This document shows, one piece after another, positions 35,901 to 48,500 of a stretch of 64,000 bases of DNA. Origin of the DNA: Stomorhina lunata (taxonomy: Eukaryota > Arthropoda > Insecta > Diptera > Rhiniidae); NCBI GenBank assembly GCA_933228675.1, contig OW121741.1, positions 55,673,310 to 55,737,309 on the forward strand, written 5' to 3'. The notes under the pieces were generated by a model. It did no database searches. It saw only the letters and a list, made by a program, of their open reading frames with translations, and was not told where the DNA came from. Position numbers and translations under genes: made by a program. The number at the start of each line of letters is the position of its first letter. Position 1 is the first letter of the stretch.

Positions 35901-38900
35901 CTAGAACAGAACTAGAACAGAACTAGAACAGAACTAGAACAGAACTAGAACAGAACTAGAACAGAACTAGAACAGAACTAGAACAGAACTAGAACAGAAC
36001 TAGAACAGAACTAGAACAGAACTAGAACAGAACTAGAACAGAACTAGAACAGAACTAGAACAGAACTAGAACAGAACTAGAACAGAACTAGAACAGAACT
36101 AGAACAGAACTAGAACAGAACTAGAACAGAACTAGAACAGAACTAGAACAGAACTAGAACAGAACAAGAACAGAACTAGAACAGAACTAGAACAGAACTA
36201 GAACAGAACTAGAACAGAACTAGAACAGAACTAGAACAGAACTAGAACAGAACTAGAACAGAACTAGAACAGAACTAGAACAGAACTAGAACAGAACTAG
36301 AACAGAACTAGAACAGAACTAGAACAGAACTAGAACAGAACTAGAACAGAACTAGAACAGAACTAGAACAGAACAGAACTAGAACAGAACTAGAACAGAA
36401 CTAGAACAGAACTAGAACAGAACTAGAACAGAACTAGAACAGAACTAGAACAGAACTAGAACAGAACTAGAACAGAACTAGAACAGAACTAGAACAGAAC
36501 TAGAACAGAACTAGAACAGAACTAGAACAGAACTAGAACAGAACTAGAACAGAACTAGAACAGAACTAGAACAGAACTAGAACAGAACTAGAACAGAACT
36601 AGAACAGAACTAGAACAGAACTAGAACAGAACTAGAACAGAACTAGAACAGAACTAGAACAGAACTAGAACAGAACTAGAACAGAACTAGAACAGAACTA
36701 GAACAGAACTAGAACAGAACTAGAACAGAACTAGAACAGAACTAGAACAGAACTAGAACAGAACTAGAACAGAACTAGAACAGAACTAGAACAGAACTAG
36801 AACAGAACTAGAACAGAACTAGAACAGAACTAGAACAGAACTAGAACAGAACTAGAACAGAACTAGAACAGAACTAGAACAGAACTAGAACAGAACTAGA
36901 ACAGAACTAGAACAGAACTAGAACAGAACTAGAACAGAACTAGAACAGAACTAGAACAGAACTAGAACAGAACTAGAACAGAACTAGAACAGAACTAGAA
37001 CAGAACTAGAACAGAACTAGAACAGAACTAGAACAGAACTAGAACAGAACTAGAACAGAACTAGAACAGAACTAGAACAGAACTAGAACAGAACTAGAAC
37101 AGAACTAGAACAGAACTAGAACAGAACTAGAACAGAACTAGAACAGAACTAGAACAGAACTAGAACAGAACTAGAACAGAACTAGAACAGAACTAGAACA
37201 GAACTAGAACAGAACTAGAACAGAACTAGAACAGAACTAGAACAGAACTAGAACAGAACTAGAACAGAACTAGAACAGAACTAGAACAGAACTAGAACAG
37301 AACTAGAACAGAACTAGAACAGAACTAGAACAGAACTAGAACAGAACTAGAACAGAACTAGAACAGAACTAGAACAGAACTAGAACAGAACTAGAACAGA
37401 ACTAGAACAGAACTAGAACAGAACTAGAACAGAACTAGAACAGAACTAGAACAGAACTAGAACAGAACTAGAACAGAACTAGAACAGAACTAGAACAGAA
37501 CTAGAACAGAACTAGAACAGAACTAGAACAGAACTAGAACAGAACTAGAACAGAACTAGAACAGAACTAGAACAGAACTAGAACAGAACTAGAACAGAAC
37601 TAGAACAGAACTAGAACAGAACTAGAACAGAACTAGAACAGAACTAGAACAGAACTAGAACAGAACTAGAACAGAACTAGAACAGAACTAGAACAGAACT
37701 AGAACAGAACTAGAACAGAACTAGAACAGAACTAGAACAGAACTAGAACAGAACTAGAACAGAACTAGAACAGAACTAGAACAGAACTAGAACAGAACTA
37801 GAACAGAACTAGAACAGAACTAGAACAGAACTAGAACAGAACTAGAACAGAACTAGAACAGAACTAGAACAGAACTAGAACAGAACTAGAACAGAACTAG
37901 AACAGAACTAGAACAGAACTAGAACAGAACTAGAACAGAACTAGAACAGAACTAGAACAGAACTAGAACAGAACTAGAACAGAACTAGAACAGAACTAGA
38001 ACAGAACTAGAACAGAACTAGAACAGAACTAGAACAGAACTAGAACAGAACTAGAACAGAACTAGAACAGAACTAGAACAGAACTAGAACAGAACTAGAA
38101 CAGAACTAGAACAGAACTAGAACAGAACTAGAACAGAACTAGAACAGAACTAGAACAGAACTAGAACAGAACTAGAACAGAACTAGAACAGAACTAGAAC
38201 AGAACTAGAACAGAACTAGAACAGAACTAGAACAGAACTAGAACAGAACTAGAACAGAACTAGAACAGAACTAGAACAGAACTAGAACAGAACTAGAACA
38301 GAACTAGAACAGAACTAGAACAGAACTAGAACAGAACTAGAACAGAACTAGAACAGAACTAGAACAGAACTAGAACAGAACTAGAACAGAACTAGAACAG
38401 AACTAGAACAGAACTAGAACAGAACTAGAACAGAACTAGAACAGAACTAGAACAGAACTAGAACAGAACTAGAACAGAACTAGAACAGAACTAGAACAGA
38501 ACTAGAACAGAACTAGAACAGAACTAGAACAGAACTAGAACAGAACTAGAACAGAACTAGAACAGAACTAGAACAGAACTAGAACAGAACTAGAACAGAA
38601 CTAGAACAGAACTAGAACAGAACTAGAACAGAACTAGAACAGAACTAGAACAGAACTAGAACAGAACTAGAACAGAACTAGAACAGAACTAGAACAGAAC
38701 TAGAACAGAACTAGAACAGAACTAGAACAGAACTAGAACAGAACTAGAACAGAACTAGAACAGAACTAGAACAGAACTAGAACAGAACTAGAACAGAACT
38801 AGAACAGAACTAGAACAGAACTAGAACAGAACTAGAACAGAACTAGAACAGAACTAGAACAGAACTAGAACAGAACTAGAACAGAACTAGAACAGAACTA

Positions 38901-40974
38901 GAACAGAACTAGAACAGAACTAGAACAGAACTAGAACAGAACTAGAACAGAACTAGAACAGAACTAGAACAGAACTAGAACAGAACTAGAACAGAACTAG
39001 AACAGAACTAGAACAGAACTAGAACAGAACTAGAACAGAACTAGAACAGAACTAGAACAGAACTAGAACAGAACTAGAACAGAACTAGAACAGAACTAGA
39101 ACAGAACTAGAACAGAACTAGAACAGAACTAGAACAGAACTAGAACAGAACTAGAACAGAACTAGAACAGAACTAGAACAGAACTAGAACAGAACTAGAA
39201 CAGAACTAGAACAGAACTAGAACAGAACTAGAACAGAACTAGAACAGAACTAGAACAGAACTAGAACAGAACTAGAACAGAACTAGAACAGAACTAGAAC
39301 AGAACTAGAACAGAACTAGAACAGAACTAGAACAGAACTAGAACAGAACTAGAACAGAACTAGAACAGAACTAGAACAGAACTAGAACAGAACTAGAACA
39401 GAACTAGAACAGAACTAGAACAGAACTAGAACAGAACTAGAACAGAACTAGAACAGAACTAGAACAGAACTAGAACAGAACTAGAACAGAACTAGAACAG
39501 AACTAGAACAGAACTAGAACAGAACTAGAACAGAACTAGAACAGAACTAGAACAGAACTAGAACAGAACTAGAACAGAACTAGAACAGAACTAGAACAGA
39601 ACTAGAACAGAACTAGAACAGAACTAGAACAGAACTAGAACAGAACTAGAACAGAACTAGAACAGAACTAGAACAGAACTAGAACAGAACTAGAACAGAA
39701 CTAGAACAGAACTAGAACAGAACTAGAACAGAACTAGAACAGAACTAGAACAGAACTAGAACAGAACTAGAACAGAACTAGAACAGAACTAGAACAGAAC
39801 TAGAACAGAACTAGAACAGAACTAGAACAGAACTAGAACAGAACTAGAACAGAACTAGAACAGAACTAGAACAGAACTAGAACAGAACTAGAACAGAACT
39901 AGAACAGAACTAGAACAGAACTAGAACAGAACTAGAACAGAACTAGAACAGAACTAGAACAGAACTAGAACAGAACTAGAACAGAACTAGAACAGAACTA
40001 GAACAGAACTAGAACAGAACTAGAACAGAACTAGAACAGAACTAGAACAGAACTAGAACAGAACTAGAACAGAACTAGAACAGAACTAGAACAGAACTAG
40101 AACAGAACTAGAACAGAACTAGAACAGAACTAGAACAGAACTAGAACAGAACTAGAACAGAACTAGAACAGAACTAGAACAGAACTAGAACAGAACTAGA
40201 ACAGAACTAGAACAGAACTAGAACAGAACTAGAACAGAACTAGAACAGAACTAGAACAGAACTAGAACAGAACTAGAACAGAACTAGAACAGAACTAGAA
40301 CAGAACTAGAACAGAACTAGAACAGAACTAGAACAGAACTAGAACAGAACTAGAACAGAACTAGAACAGAACTAGAACAGAACTAGAACAGAACTAGAAC
40401 AGAACTAGAACAGAACTAGAACAGAACTAGAACAGAACTAGAACAGAACTAGAACAGAACTAGAACAGAACTAGAACAGAACTAGAACAGAACTAGAACA
40501 GAACTAGAACAGAACTAGAACAGAACTAGAACAGAACTAGAACAGAACTAGAACAGAACTAGAACAGAACTAGAACAGAACTAGAACAGAACTAGAACAG
40601 AACTAGAACAGAACTAGAACAGAACTAGAACAGAACTAGAACAGAACTAGAACAGAACTAGAACAGAACTAGAACAGAACTAGAACAGAACTAGAACAGA
40701 ACTAGAACAGAACTAGAACAGAACTAGAACAGAACTAGAACAGAACTAGAACAGAACTAGAACAGAACTAGAACAGAACTAGAACAGAACTAGAACAGAA
40801 CTAGAACAGAACTAGAACAGAACTAGAACAGAACTAGAACAGAACTAGAACAGAACTAGAACAGAACTAGAACAGAACTAGAACAGAACTAGAACAGAAC
40901 TAGAACAGAACTAGAACAGAACTAGAACAGAACTAGAACAGAACTAGAACAGAACTAGAACAGAACTAGAACAG
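29957..40974. repeat. 11-bp satellite, variant B block (CTAGAACAGAA), ~1000 copies
   Basis: The unit differs from variant A by one base (T to A). The change from A to B happens at 29957 through ~80 bp of irregular units (AGAATAGAACTAGAACAG types). It is then almost uniform for 11 kb. An island of about 13 variant-A units lies at 32245-32388 and carries its own mutated copies (AAATTTGAAC, GAAGTAG). Point variants (CAAGAAC, CATAAC, AAAACAG) cluster around 33.9-35.3 kb; 36.4-40.9 kb is almost perfectly homogeneous. Confidence 0.99.
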
Positions 40975-41261
40975 GGGCCGAATTACCGCACACGTGAACG
41001 AGTGAATTTTTTCGTAAATTTTCTTTTTGGGATTACCGCATAAGTTATCGTATAAACACTGCCGTAATTTGAGATGAAAGCATACGATAACAAGCGTGTG
41101 ATCGAGTATCAGCTGTTTACATCTTACTCGTTAGCTCAAGATTGATCGAAAATAAAAATTTCTTAGTTGTTTGTGGAGAATTTATAAAAAATGTAAGTTT
41201 ATTATATGTATTTAAAGTTTAAAACAGCAAAATAAATGTATAACAATATTTTAGGACTAAC

Positions 41262-42116
41262 ATGAACAAAATGAATGCAAAACAAAAAGATGTTATGGCA
41301 CAGTACATGGTCGATCACCCAAATTTGGCCAAAAACAAATTACCAAATTGTAGCCAAGGAAAAGCAACAACTAAAAAATTGTGGGAGGAACTTGCTCTTA
41401 AGCTGGATTCCTGTGGACCACCCACTAAGAGTGTAAAATCATGGAGAAAGGTAAAAATAGCTAAAAGTCTACAAATGTGAATAAAATATTAATGCTTATA
41501 ATTTTAGGCTTTTGCAGACCAAAAATTCAATGCCAAAAAAAAACTTTCTTTTAACAAGGCATCAAAACAAAAAACGGGAGGTGGACCTTACCAGGAGATG
41601 ATTTTGACTTCAGCAGAAGAACAAATTATCCAAGCCACTGGAGTTGATCTTCATGTCGAAGGACTTTCCACGGTGAAAACATATGGTAAACCAAAGGTAT
41701 CCAATACAAGTGAGTTAGATGCCACCATCAATGAAAGTATTCAGTCAATTTTAGAGGATGAAGATGATGACGATGATGGCATAAATGAAAGTGTTGAGAG
41801 AGAAAAGCCAAGGACAACGGCAAAAAAGGAAAAAGATACAAAAATAAATATCTTATCTTCACATGTGGAATCTACAGAAGACTACCACCGTCAGCTACTA
41901 TCAAAAATTGATATTATATGTACACATGTGAAGTTACATACTGAAAAGATGGAGCAATATAAACAGGAACAAAACCAAAAATTAGATCGTTTGATAATCA
42001 TTCAAGAAAGATCTCTGAATATTAAAGAGGAGGAGCATCAAACGAATTTGGCAATTAAGGGAGTAGATCTCCAAATAAAAAAACTACAACTAGAATTGCT
42101 TCAGCAAAGCAAATAA
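41262..42116 (+). CDS. Harbinger adaptor protein, SANT/zeste-like, two exons, 266 aa
   Basis: Exons 41262-41450 and 41508-42116 are joined across a 57-bp GT-AG intron (AAAG|GTAAAA ... TTTTAG|GCT) in phase 0. The product starts MNKMNAKQKDVMAQYMV. Residues about 5-90 form a trihelical SANT/zeste-like DNA-binding domain (WEELALKLDSCGPPTKSVKSWRK). A TGGGPYQEM motif, an acidic stretch EDEDDDDDG near residue 150, and a coiled coil from about 185 to the end follow. In Harbinger elements such a protein binds the ends and brings the transposase to the nucleus and DNA. A further 62-bp intron (41193-41254) may lie just upstream. Its splicing would join AT to G and create an earlier in-frame ATG (MTNMNKMN). 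Confidence 0.85.
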
Positions 42117-42351
42117 TCAATTTTACTTTTTCATTTACTATAATTTAATTATTACCTATGTTTATCTGGAAAAAAGTACAAATGCATTAAAATGTGATTT
42201 TATTTTTTTTTTTTTTTAATTAATTTAATAAGTGAATAAAATATATGTTTTTTAAATAGACCGTAAACGTTTAACAATAAAAAATGAACTGAAATGTTAA
42301 AGTTTAAGAAAAAAAAATGAACTGAAATGATATAATAAATTCTTTTAATTT

Positions 42352-44978
42352 TTATCTTCTAAGCGAACATTTTATTTCATCTCTTATTTTTTGTCCAATT
42401 CGTGTTAATTGCGTCTCATTTCCAATGTTAGGGTTTATTGTTGAAGCGTAAGATTGAGGAATATTTTGAATATAGAAAGGAACTCTAAATTTAAGACAAA
42501 GGTTATGCAATGCTGCACACACGTTTCCAAACTTCGAAATTTTTTCCGGTAAATAACGACTTCTTTTGTCGTTGCTTAAAATTTTCCATCGGACTTTAAG
42601 TATTCCTATTGTTCTTTCAACAATACGACCTTTCGCATGTATTTCATTAAAATATGATTCTGCGGAGCCTTCTTCAGGATCTCTATAAGGGGTAATCAAC
42701 CAGGGTTCAATAGGATATCCTGAGTCTCCTGAAATAAAAATTCTCAAACATTTTTACAGCATACATATAAAGAAATAGAAAAGTAATTCAAAACTTACCT
42801 AAAAGCCAAACATTTTTTACTTCATTGGTATTATACAGTTCCTCCAAAAAGCTCCTTTCCTCGGACTGCCTCCAAACAAAGGAGTCGTGTGATGCTCCTC
42901 CATATTTAGAATTAATTGATAGAATTTTGTGCTCATGATCACAAATCTTAAAATATGCATGAATATATACATATGTATATGAATTAACACATTAATAAAC
43001 TATATATATTGGGTGTTTTTTATTGAGGTATAGAACTTTAAGTTGGCATCACTTTTTTAACTGGCGGCCATTTTGTCAGCTGTCAAGTGATTAATATTTA
43101 GTTTGGTTTGCCATTTCATCATGAACAGGATGACAAAAGAACAACGCATGCAAATCGTGCAAATTTATTTCGAAAATAATGGTTCAGTTCGCGAAGTTTA
43201 CCGCAAGCTCCGTCTATTTTATGGTCGACATAATCGTCCATCAGAGCAATTAATTCGGTTAACCATGGATCGTTTTCGCACTACGTTTACTCTATGTGAT
43301 AATACGCATCCGCAGCGACGTCGAACAGTGCGCACCGAAGAAACAATTGCCGCTGTAGAGCAAAGTGTTGAAGAGGACCCGAATGAATCAATTCGCCACC
43401 GTGCACAGCAATTGGAGCTTTGTCCATCAACTTTATGGAAGATTTTGCGCAAAGATCTTGGCTTGCGACCTTACAAGATCCAGCTTGTGCAAGAATTAAA
43501 GCCGCGAGTCCATGCAATGCGTCGTGATTTTGGTGTATGGGCCGAAAATGAGATTGATCTCGATGCTGATTTTCATCGCAAAATTTTGTTCAGTGATGAG
43601 GCTCATTTTTGGTTGAATGGCTACGTCAACAAGCAAAATTGCCGCATTTGGAGTGAAGAGAATCCACATGAGACCCTTGAGACGCCATTACATCCACAAA
43701 AACTGACTGTTTGGTGTGCTCTATGGGCTGGTGGAGTCATTGGGCCATACTTCTTCCGAAATAATCCTGGAGAGTCAGTTACCATAAATGGAGACCGGCA
43801 TAGAGCCATGATAACCGACTATTTTGTTCCCCAATTGGATGGCATGAATGTGGATGAGCTGTGGTTCCAACAAGACGGCGCTACATGCCACACAGCGCAC
43901 GTCACAATTGATTTATTGAAGGAAACATTCGATGAGCGCATAATTTCGCGGAATGGACCTGTCAATTGGCCACCAAGATCGTGCGATTTGACACCACTGG
44001 ATTATTTTCTTTGGGGATATGTGAAGTCGCTCGTCTACGCCAACAAACCAGAAACGTTAGGGGACTTGGAAGTCAACATTCGTGGCGTTATTGCCAACAT
44101 ACGGCCCCATATGCTCGAAAAAGTAGTTGAAAATTGGACCTGTAAAATTGGCTTTATTCGAGCCAGCCGCGGCGGCCACATGCCCGAAATCATATTTAAA
44201 CATTAATGGCATAAAATTATCCTTCCAATAAAGCCAAATTGATGAACATTAAAACGATTTTCTTGTGTTTTATTTCAATTCGAAGTTCTATACCTCTAAA
44301 AAAAACACCCATTACTTACTATCATAGAGTTAAGGCTATGGTATCCCTTCCTGTTAAAGAACATATGTTCATTTTCTGACGGCTTTTGAAGGCCAAAATG
44401 AGTACCATCAACACATCCGATTACTAACAGATTACAAGTTATATATAAGAATTTTTCAGAAACTTTATTACTATATTATACATTTACCTCCTGGGAGTTT
44501 AAATTTTTGCATGAATGACTCCATACATAACGTAGATCCATTAGGGAGAAATTTTATGAAGTTTGGACATATTCTGTCTTCAATTTCATTTACAACTCGG
44601 TTGACTGTTTTGCATACTGCGCTTTGACACATCCCCATTAAGTAGTCATTTCCAACGGTATGTTGGAAACTTCCACTAGCCAGAAGCGACAAAGTTACAG
44701 CTAGCTGCAACTTTGGTGGTAGAGCGGTAGACATATGTCCTTCGAAACATAGTTCGGAAAGAAGAAAATTAAACGCCTCTTTTGAAAGCCTAAAGCGCTT
44801 AATAAATCTAAAAAAAAAAAATTCATTAAAAGCACAATTGGATGATGCAATTTACTTACGCGTTGGCCGGCAAAGACAGTGGATCGCTTTTGTCCCTCAT
44901 TTCTTTTCTAATACGCACTGTATTGTAATCGTCTTCAGAATCGGAAGACGACAAGCACAACGGTAGAAATGTAGCCAT
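42352..44978 (-). CDS. Harbinger transposase (HARBI1-like), five exons, 355 aa
   Basis: Minus-strand exons: 44978-44860, 44807-44488, 44423-44320, 42946-42799, 42728-42352. All introns are GT-AG and phases match; the total is 1068 bases, 355 codons plus stop. The start is ATGGCTACATTTCTACC. The DDE nuclease triad is visible as D152 in IGCVDGTHFG, D232 in WLLGDSGYP and E268 in RIVERTIGIL. NRKGYHSLN and ALHNLCLKFR are further family motifs. The helical N-terminal part contains FIKRFRLSKEAFNFLL. Length is normal for HARBI1 proteins. Intron 3 (44319-42947) holds a mariner on the opposite strand, leaving the coding frame intact. Whether the long intron is still spliced cannot be told from sequence. 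Confidence 0.9.
43009..44312 (+). mobile_element. Mariner-type transposon, 1304 bp, TA duplication, apparently intact
   Basis: The inverted ends of about 28-30 bp contain GGGTGTTTTTT and GAGGTATAGAACTT. They are flanked by TA at 43007-43008 and 44313-44314. The element sits within intron 3 of the Harbinger transposase gene, beginning just after that intron's donor (GTAAGTAAT). One intact transposase ORF fills it. Confidence 0.93.
43103..44206 (+). CDS. Mariner-type transposase, intact, D-D-D with 36-residue spacing
   Basis: 367 residues as called. M7 (43121, MNRMTKEQRMQIVQIYFEN) is the more likely start because it matches the start of the related relic at 11535. Residues about 10-125 contain two helix-turn-helix motifs for TIR binding. 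The catalytic acids are D165 (FSDEAHFW), D258 (WFQQDGATCHTA) and D295 (SCDLTPLDYFLWG); I count 92 and 36 residues between them. Classic mariner has 34 between the last two and maT 37, so this belongs to another Tc1/mariner branch. It would excise and reinsert the 1.3-kb element at TA. No stops or frameshifts. Confidence 0.93.
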   Translation: MVCHFIMNRMTKEQRMQIVQIYFENNGSVREVYRKLRLFYGRHNRPSEQLIRLTMDRFRTTFTLCDNTHPQRRRTVRTEETIAAVEQSVEEDPNESIRHRAQQLELCPSTLWKILRKDLGLRPYKIQLVQELKPRVHAMRRDFGVWAENEIDLDADFHRKILFSDEAHFWLNGYVNKQNCRIWSEENPHETLETPLHPQKLTVWCALWAGGVIGPYFFRNNPGESVTINGDRHRAMITDYFVPQLDGMNVDELWFQQDGATCHTAHVTIDLLKETFDERIISRNGPVNWPPRSCDLTPLDYFLWGYVKSLVYANKPETLGDLEVNIRGVIANIRPHMLEKVVENWTCKIGFIRASRGGHMPEIIFKH

Positions 44979-45290
44979 TGTTTTATAGAATTTGATTTAT
45001 GCTTTAAAAATATTTATTATTTATTCACCAAAGTTAATTAAGCCGCGAAAATTGAGTTTGATCTATTATTTTGCAATAAACATATGTTTTTCTTATTAAT
45101 GTCATTCACCCAAAAATGATATGTACTGAACATATGATTTAATTCTATTCCAATGAAAAAATATCTCTAGTACAAATTGTGAAAATTTCGATACGTCAGC
45201 TATCGAATGCGGTAATCCATCCATTAGATACGTGACGAAATTTCATACGATACGAAAGCCTACTCGTTCACGTGTGCGGTAATTCGGCCC

Positions 45291-45510
45291 CAGAACTAGA
45301 ACAGAACTAGAACAGAACTAGAACAGAACTAAAACAGAACTAGAACAGAACTAGAACAGAACTAGAACAGAACTAGAACAGAACTAGAACAGAACTAGAA
45401 TAGAACTAGAACAGAACTAGAACAGAACTAGAACAGAACTAGAACTAGAACAGAACTAGAATAGAACTAGAACTAGAACAGAACTAGAACTAGAACAGAA
45501 CTAGAACTGA
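45291..45510. repeat. 11-bp satellite, variant B end and B-to-A transition
   Basis: Variant B units resume after the Harbinger element, with irregular units (AGAATAGAACTAG, doubled CTAGAA) at 45400-45500, then change to variant A at about 45505. The irregular 25-bp junction motif AATAGAACTAGAACTAGAAC is the same as at the other A/B boundary near 30028. Confidence 0.95.
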
Positions 45511-48500
45511 ACTAGAACTGAACTAGAACTGAACTAGAACTGAACTAGAACTGAACTAGAACTGAACTAGAACTGAACTAGAACTGAACTAGAACTGAAC
45601 TAGAACTGAACTAGAACTGAACTAGAACTGAACTAGAACTGAACTGAACTAGAACTGAACTAGAACTGAACTAGAACTGAACTAGAACTGAACTAGAACT
45701 GAACTAGAACTGAACTAGAACTGAACTAGAACTGAACTAGAACTGAACTAGAACTGAACTAGAACTGAACTAGAACTGAACTAGAACTGAACTAGAACTG
45801 AACTAGAACTGAACTAGAACTGAACTAGAACTGAATTAGAACTGAACTAGAACTGAACTAGAACTGAACTAGAACTGAACTAGAACTGAACTAGAACTGA
45901 ACTAGAACTGAACTAGAACTGAACTAGAACTGAACTAGAACTGAACTAGAACTGAACTAGAACTGAACTAGAACTGAACTAGAACTGAACTAGAACTGAA
46001 CTAGAACTGAACTAGAACTAGAACTGAACTAGAACTGAACTAGAACTGAACTAGAACTGAACTAGAACTGAACTAGAACTGAACTAGAACTGAACTAGAA
46101 CTGAACTAGAACTGAACTAGAACTGAACTAGAACTGAACTAGAACTGAACTAGAACTGAACTAGAACTGAACTAGAACTGAACTAGAACTGAACTAGAAC
46201 TGAACTAGAACTGAACTAGAACTGAACTAGAACTGAACTAGAACTGAACTAGAACTGAACTAGAACTGAACTAGAACTGAACTAGAACTGAACTAGAACT
46301 GAACTAGAACTGAACTAGAACTGAACTAGAACTGAACTAGAACTGAACTAGAACTGAACTAGAACTGAACTAGAACTGAACTAGAACTGAACTAGAACTG
46401 AACTAGAACTGAACTAGAACTGAACTAGAACTGAACTAGAACTGAACTAGAACTGAACTAGAACTGAACTAGAACTGAACTAGAACTGAACTAGAACTGA
46501 ACTAGAACTGAACTAGAACTGAACTAGAACTGAACTAGAACAGAACTAGAACAGAACTAGAACAGAACTAGAACAGAACTAGAACTGAACTAGAACTGAA
46601 CTAGAACTGAACTAGAACTGAACTAGAACTGAACTAGAACTGAACTAGAACTGAACTAGAACTGAACTAGAACTGAACTAGAACTGAACTAGAACTGAAC
46701 TAGAACTGAACTAGAACTGAACTAGAACTGAACTAGAACTGAACTAGAACTGAACTAGAACTGAACTAGAACTGAACTAGAACTGAACTAGAACTGAACT
46801 AGAACTGAACTAGAACTGAACTAGAACTGAACTAGAACTGAACTAGAACTGAACTAGAACTGAACTAGAACTGAACTAGAACAGAACTAGAACTGAACTA
46901 GAACTGAACTAGAACTGAACTAGAACTGAACTAGAACTGAACTAGAACTGAACTAGAACTGAACTAGAACTGAACTAGAACTGAACTAGAACTGAACTAG
47001 AACTGAACTAGAACTGAACTAGAACTGAACTAGAACTGAACTAGAACTGAACTAGAACTGAACTAGAACAGAACTAGAACTGAACTAGAACTGAACTAGA
47101 ACTGAACTAGAACTGAACTAGAACTGAACTAGAACTGAACTAGAACTGAACTAGAACTGAACTAGAACTGAACTAGAACTGAACTAGAACTGAACTAGAA
47201 CTGAACTAGAACTGAACTAGAACTAGAACTAGAACTGAACTAGAACTAGAACTGAACTAGAACTAGAACTGAACTAGAACTGAACTAGAACTGAACTAGA
47301 ACTGAACTAGAACTGAACTAGAACTGAACTAGAACTGAACTAGAACTGAACTAGAACTGAACTAGAACTGAACTAGAACTGAACTAGAACTGAACTAGAA
47401 CTGAACTAGAACTGAACTAGAACTGAACTAGAACTGAACTAGAACTGAACTAGAACTGAACTAGAACTGAACTAGAACTGAACTAGAACTGAACTAGAAC
47501 TGAACTAGAACTGAACTAGAACTGAACTAGAACTGAACTAGAACTGAACTAGAACTGAACTAGAACTGAACTAGAACTGAACTAGAACTGAACTAGAACT
47601 GAACTAGAACTGAACTAGAACTGAACTAGAACTGAACTAGAACTGAACTAGAACTGAACTAGAACTGAACTAGAACTGAACTAGAACTGAACTAGAACTG
47701 AACTAGAACTGAACTAGAACTGAACTAGAACTGAACTAGAACTGAACTAGAACTGAACTAGAACTGAACTAGAACTGAACTAGAACTGAACTAGAACTGA
47801 ACTAGAACTGAACTAGAACTGAACTAGAACTAGAACTAGAACTAGAACTGAACTAGAACTAGAACTGAACTAGAACTGAACTAGAACTGAACTAGAACTG
47901 AACTAGAACTGAACTAGAACTGAACTAGAACTGAACTAGAACTGAACTAGAACTGAACTAGAACTGAACTAGAACTGAACTAGAACTGAATTAGAACTGA
48001 ACTAGAACTGAACTAGAACTGAACTAGAACTGAACTAGAACTGAACTAGAACTGAACTAGAACTGAACTAGAACTGAACTAGAACTGAACTAGAACTGAA
48101 CTAGAACTGAACTAGAACTGAACTAGAACTGAACTAGAACTGAACTAGAACTAGAACTGAACTAGAACTGAACTAGAACTGAACTACAACTGAACTAGAA
48201 CTGAACTAGAACTGAACTAGAACTGAACTAGAACTGAACTGAACTAGAACTGAACTAGAACTGAACTAGAACTGAACTAGAACTGAACTAGAACTGAACT
48301 AGAACTGAACTAGAACTGAACTAGAACTGAACTAGAACTGAACTAGAACTGAACTAGAACTGAACTAGAACTGAACTAGAACTGAACTAGAACTGAACTA
48401 GAACTGAACTAGAACTGAACTAGAACTGAACTAGAACTGAACTAGAACTGAACTAGAACTGAACTAGAACTGAACTAGAACTGAACTAGAACTGAACTAG

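Larger units (their letters stand above)
40975..45290. mobile_element. Complete PIF/Harbinger transposon, 4316 bp, CAG target duplication
   Basis: Perfect 29-bp terminal inverted repeats start GGGCCGAATTACCGCACACG at both ends and are flanked by CAG (40972-40974 and 45291-45293), the CWG-type 3-bp duplication typical of the superfamily. The TIR motif ATTACCGCA recurs subterminally at 41033 and in inverse orientation at about 45208. It carries two convergent spliced genes, adaptor (plus) and transposase (minus), both with intact frames and canonical GT-AG introns. A 1304-bp mariner sits inside intron 3 of the transposase gene. Without the mariner the element would be about 3.0 kb, a normal size. 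Confidence 0.96.

Noticed and set aside
43219..43809. Minus-strand ORFs of 62-77 codons in the mariner
   Set aside because: Antisense shadows of the intact mariner transposase.
40975..45290. 4-bp or longer target duplication and 30-bp TIR starting GGGG
   Set aside because: An extra G/C pair just outside is explained by the CAG duplication; three bases fit Harbinger and give consistent flanks.
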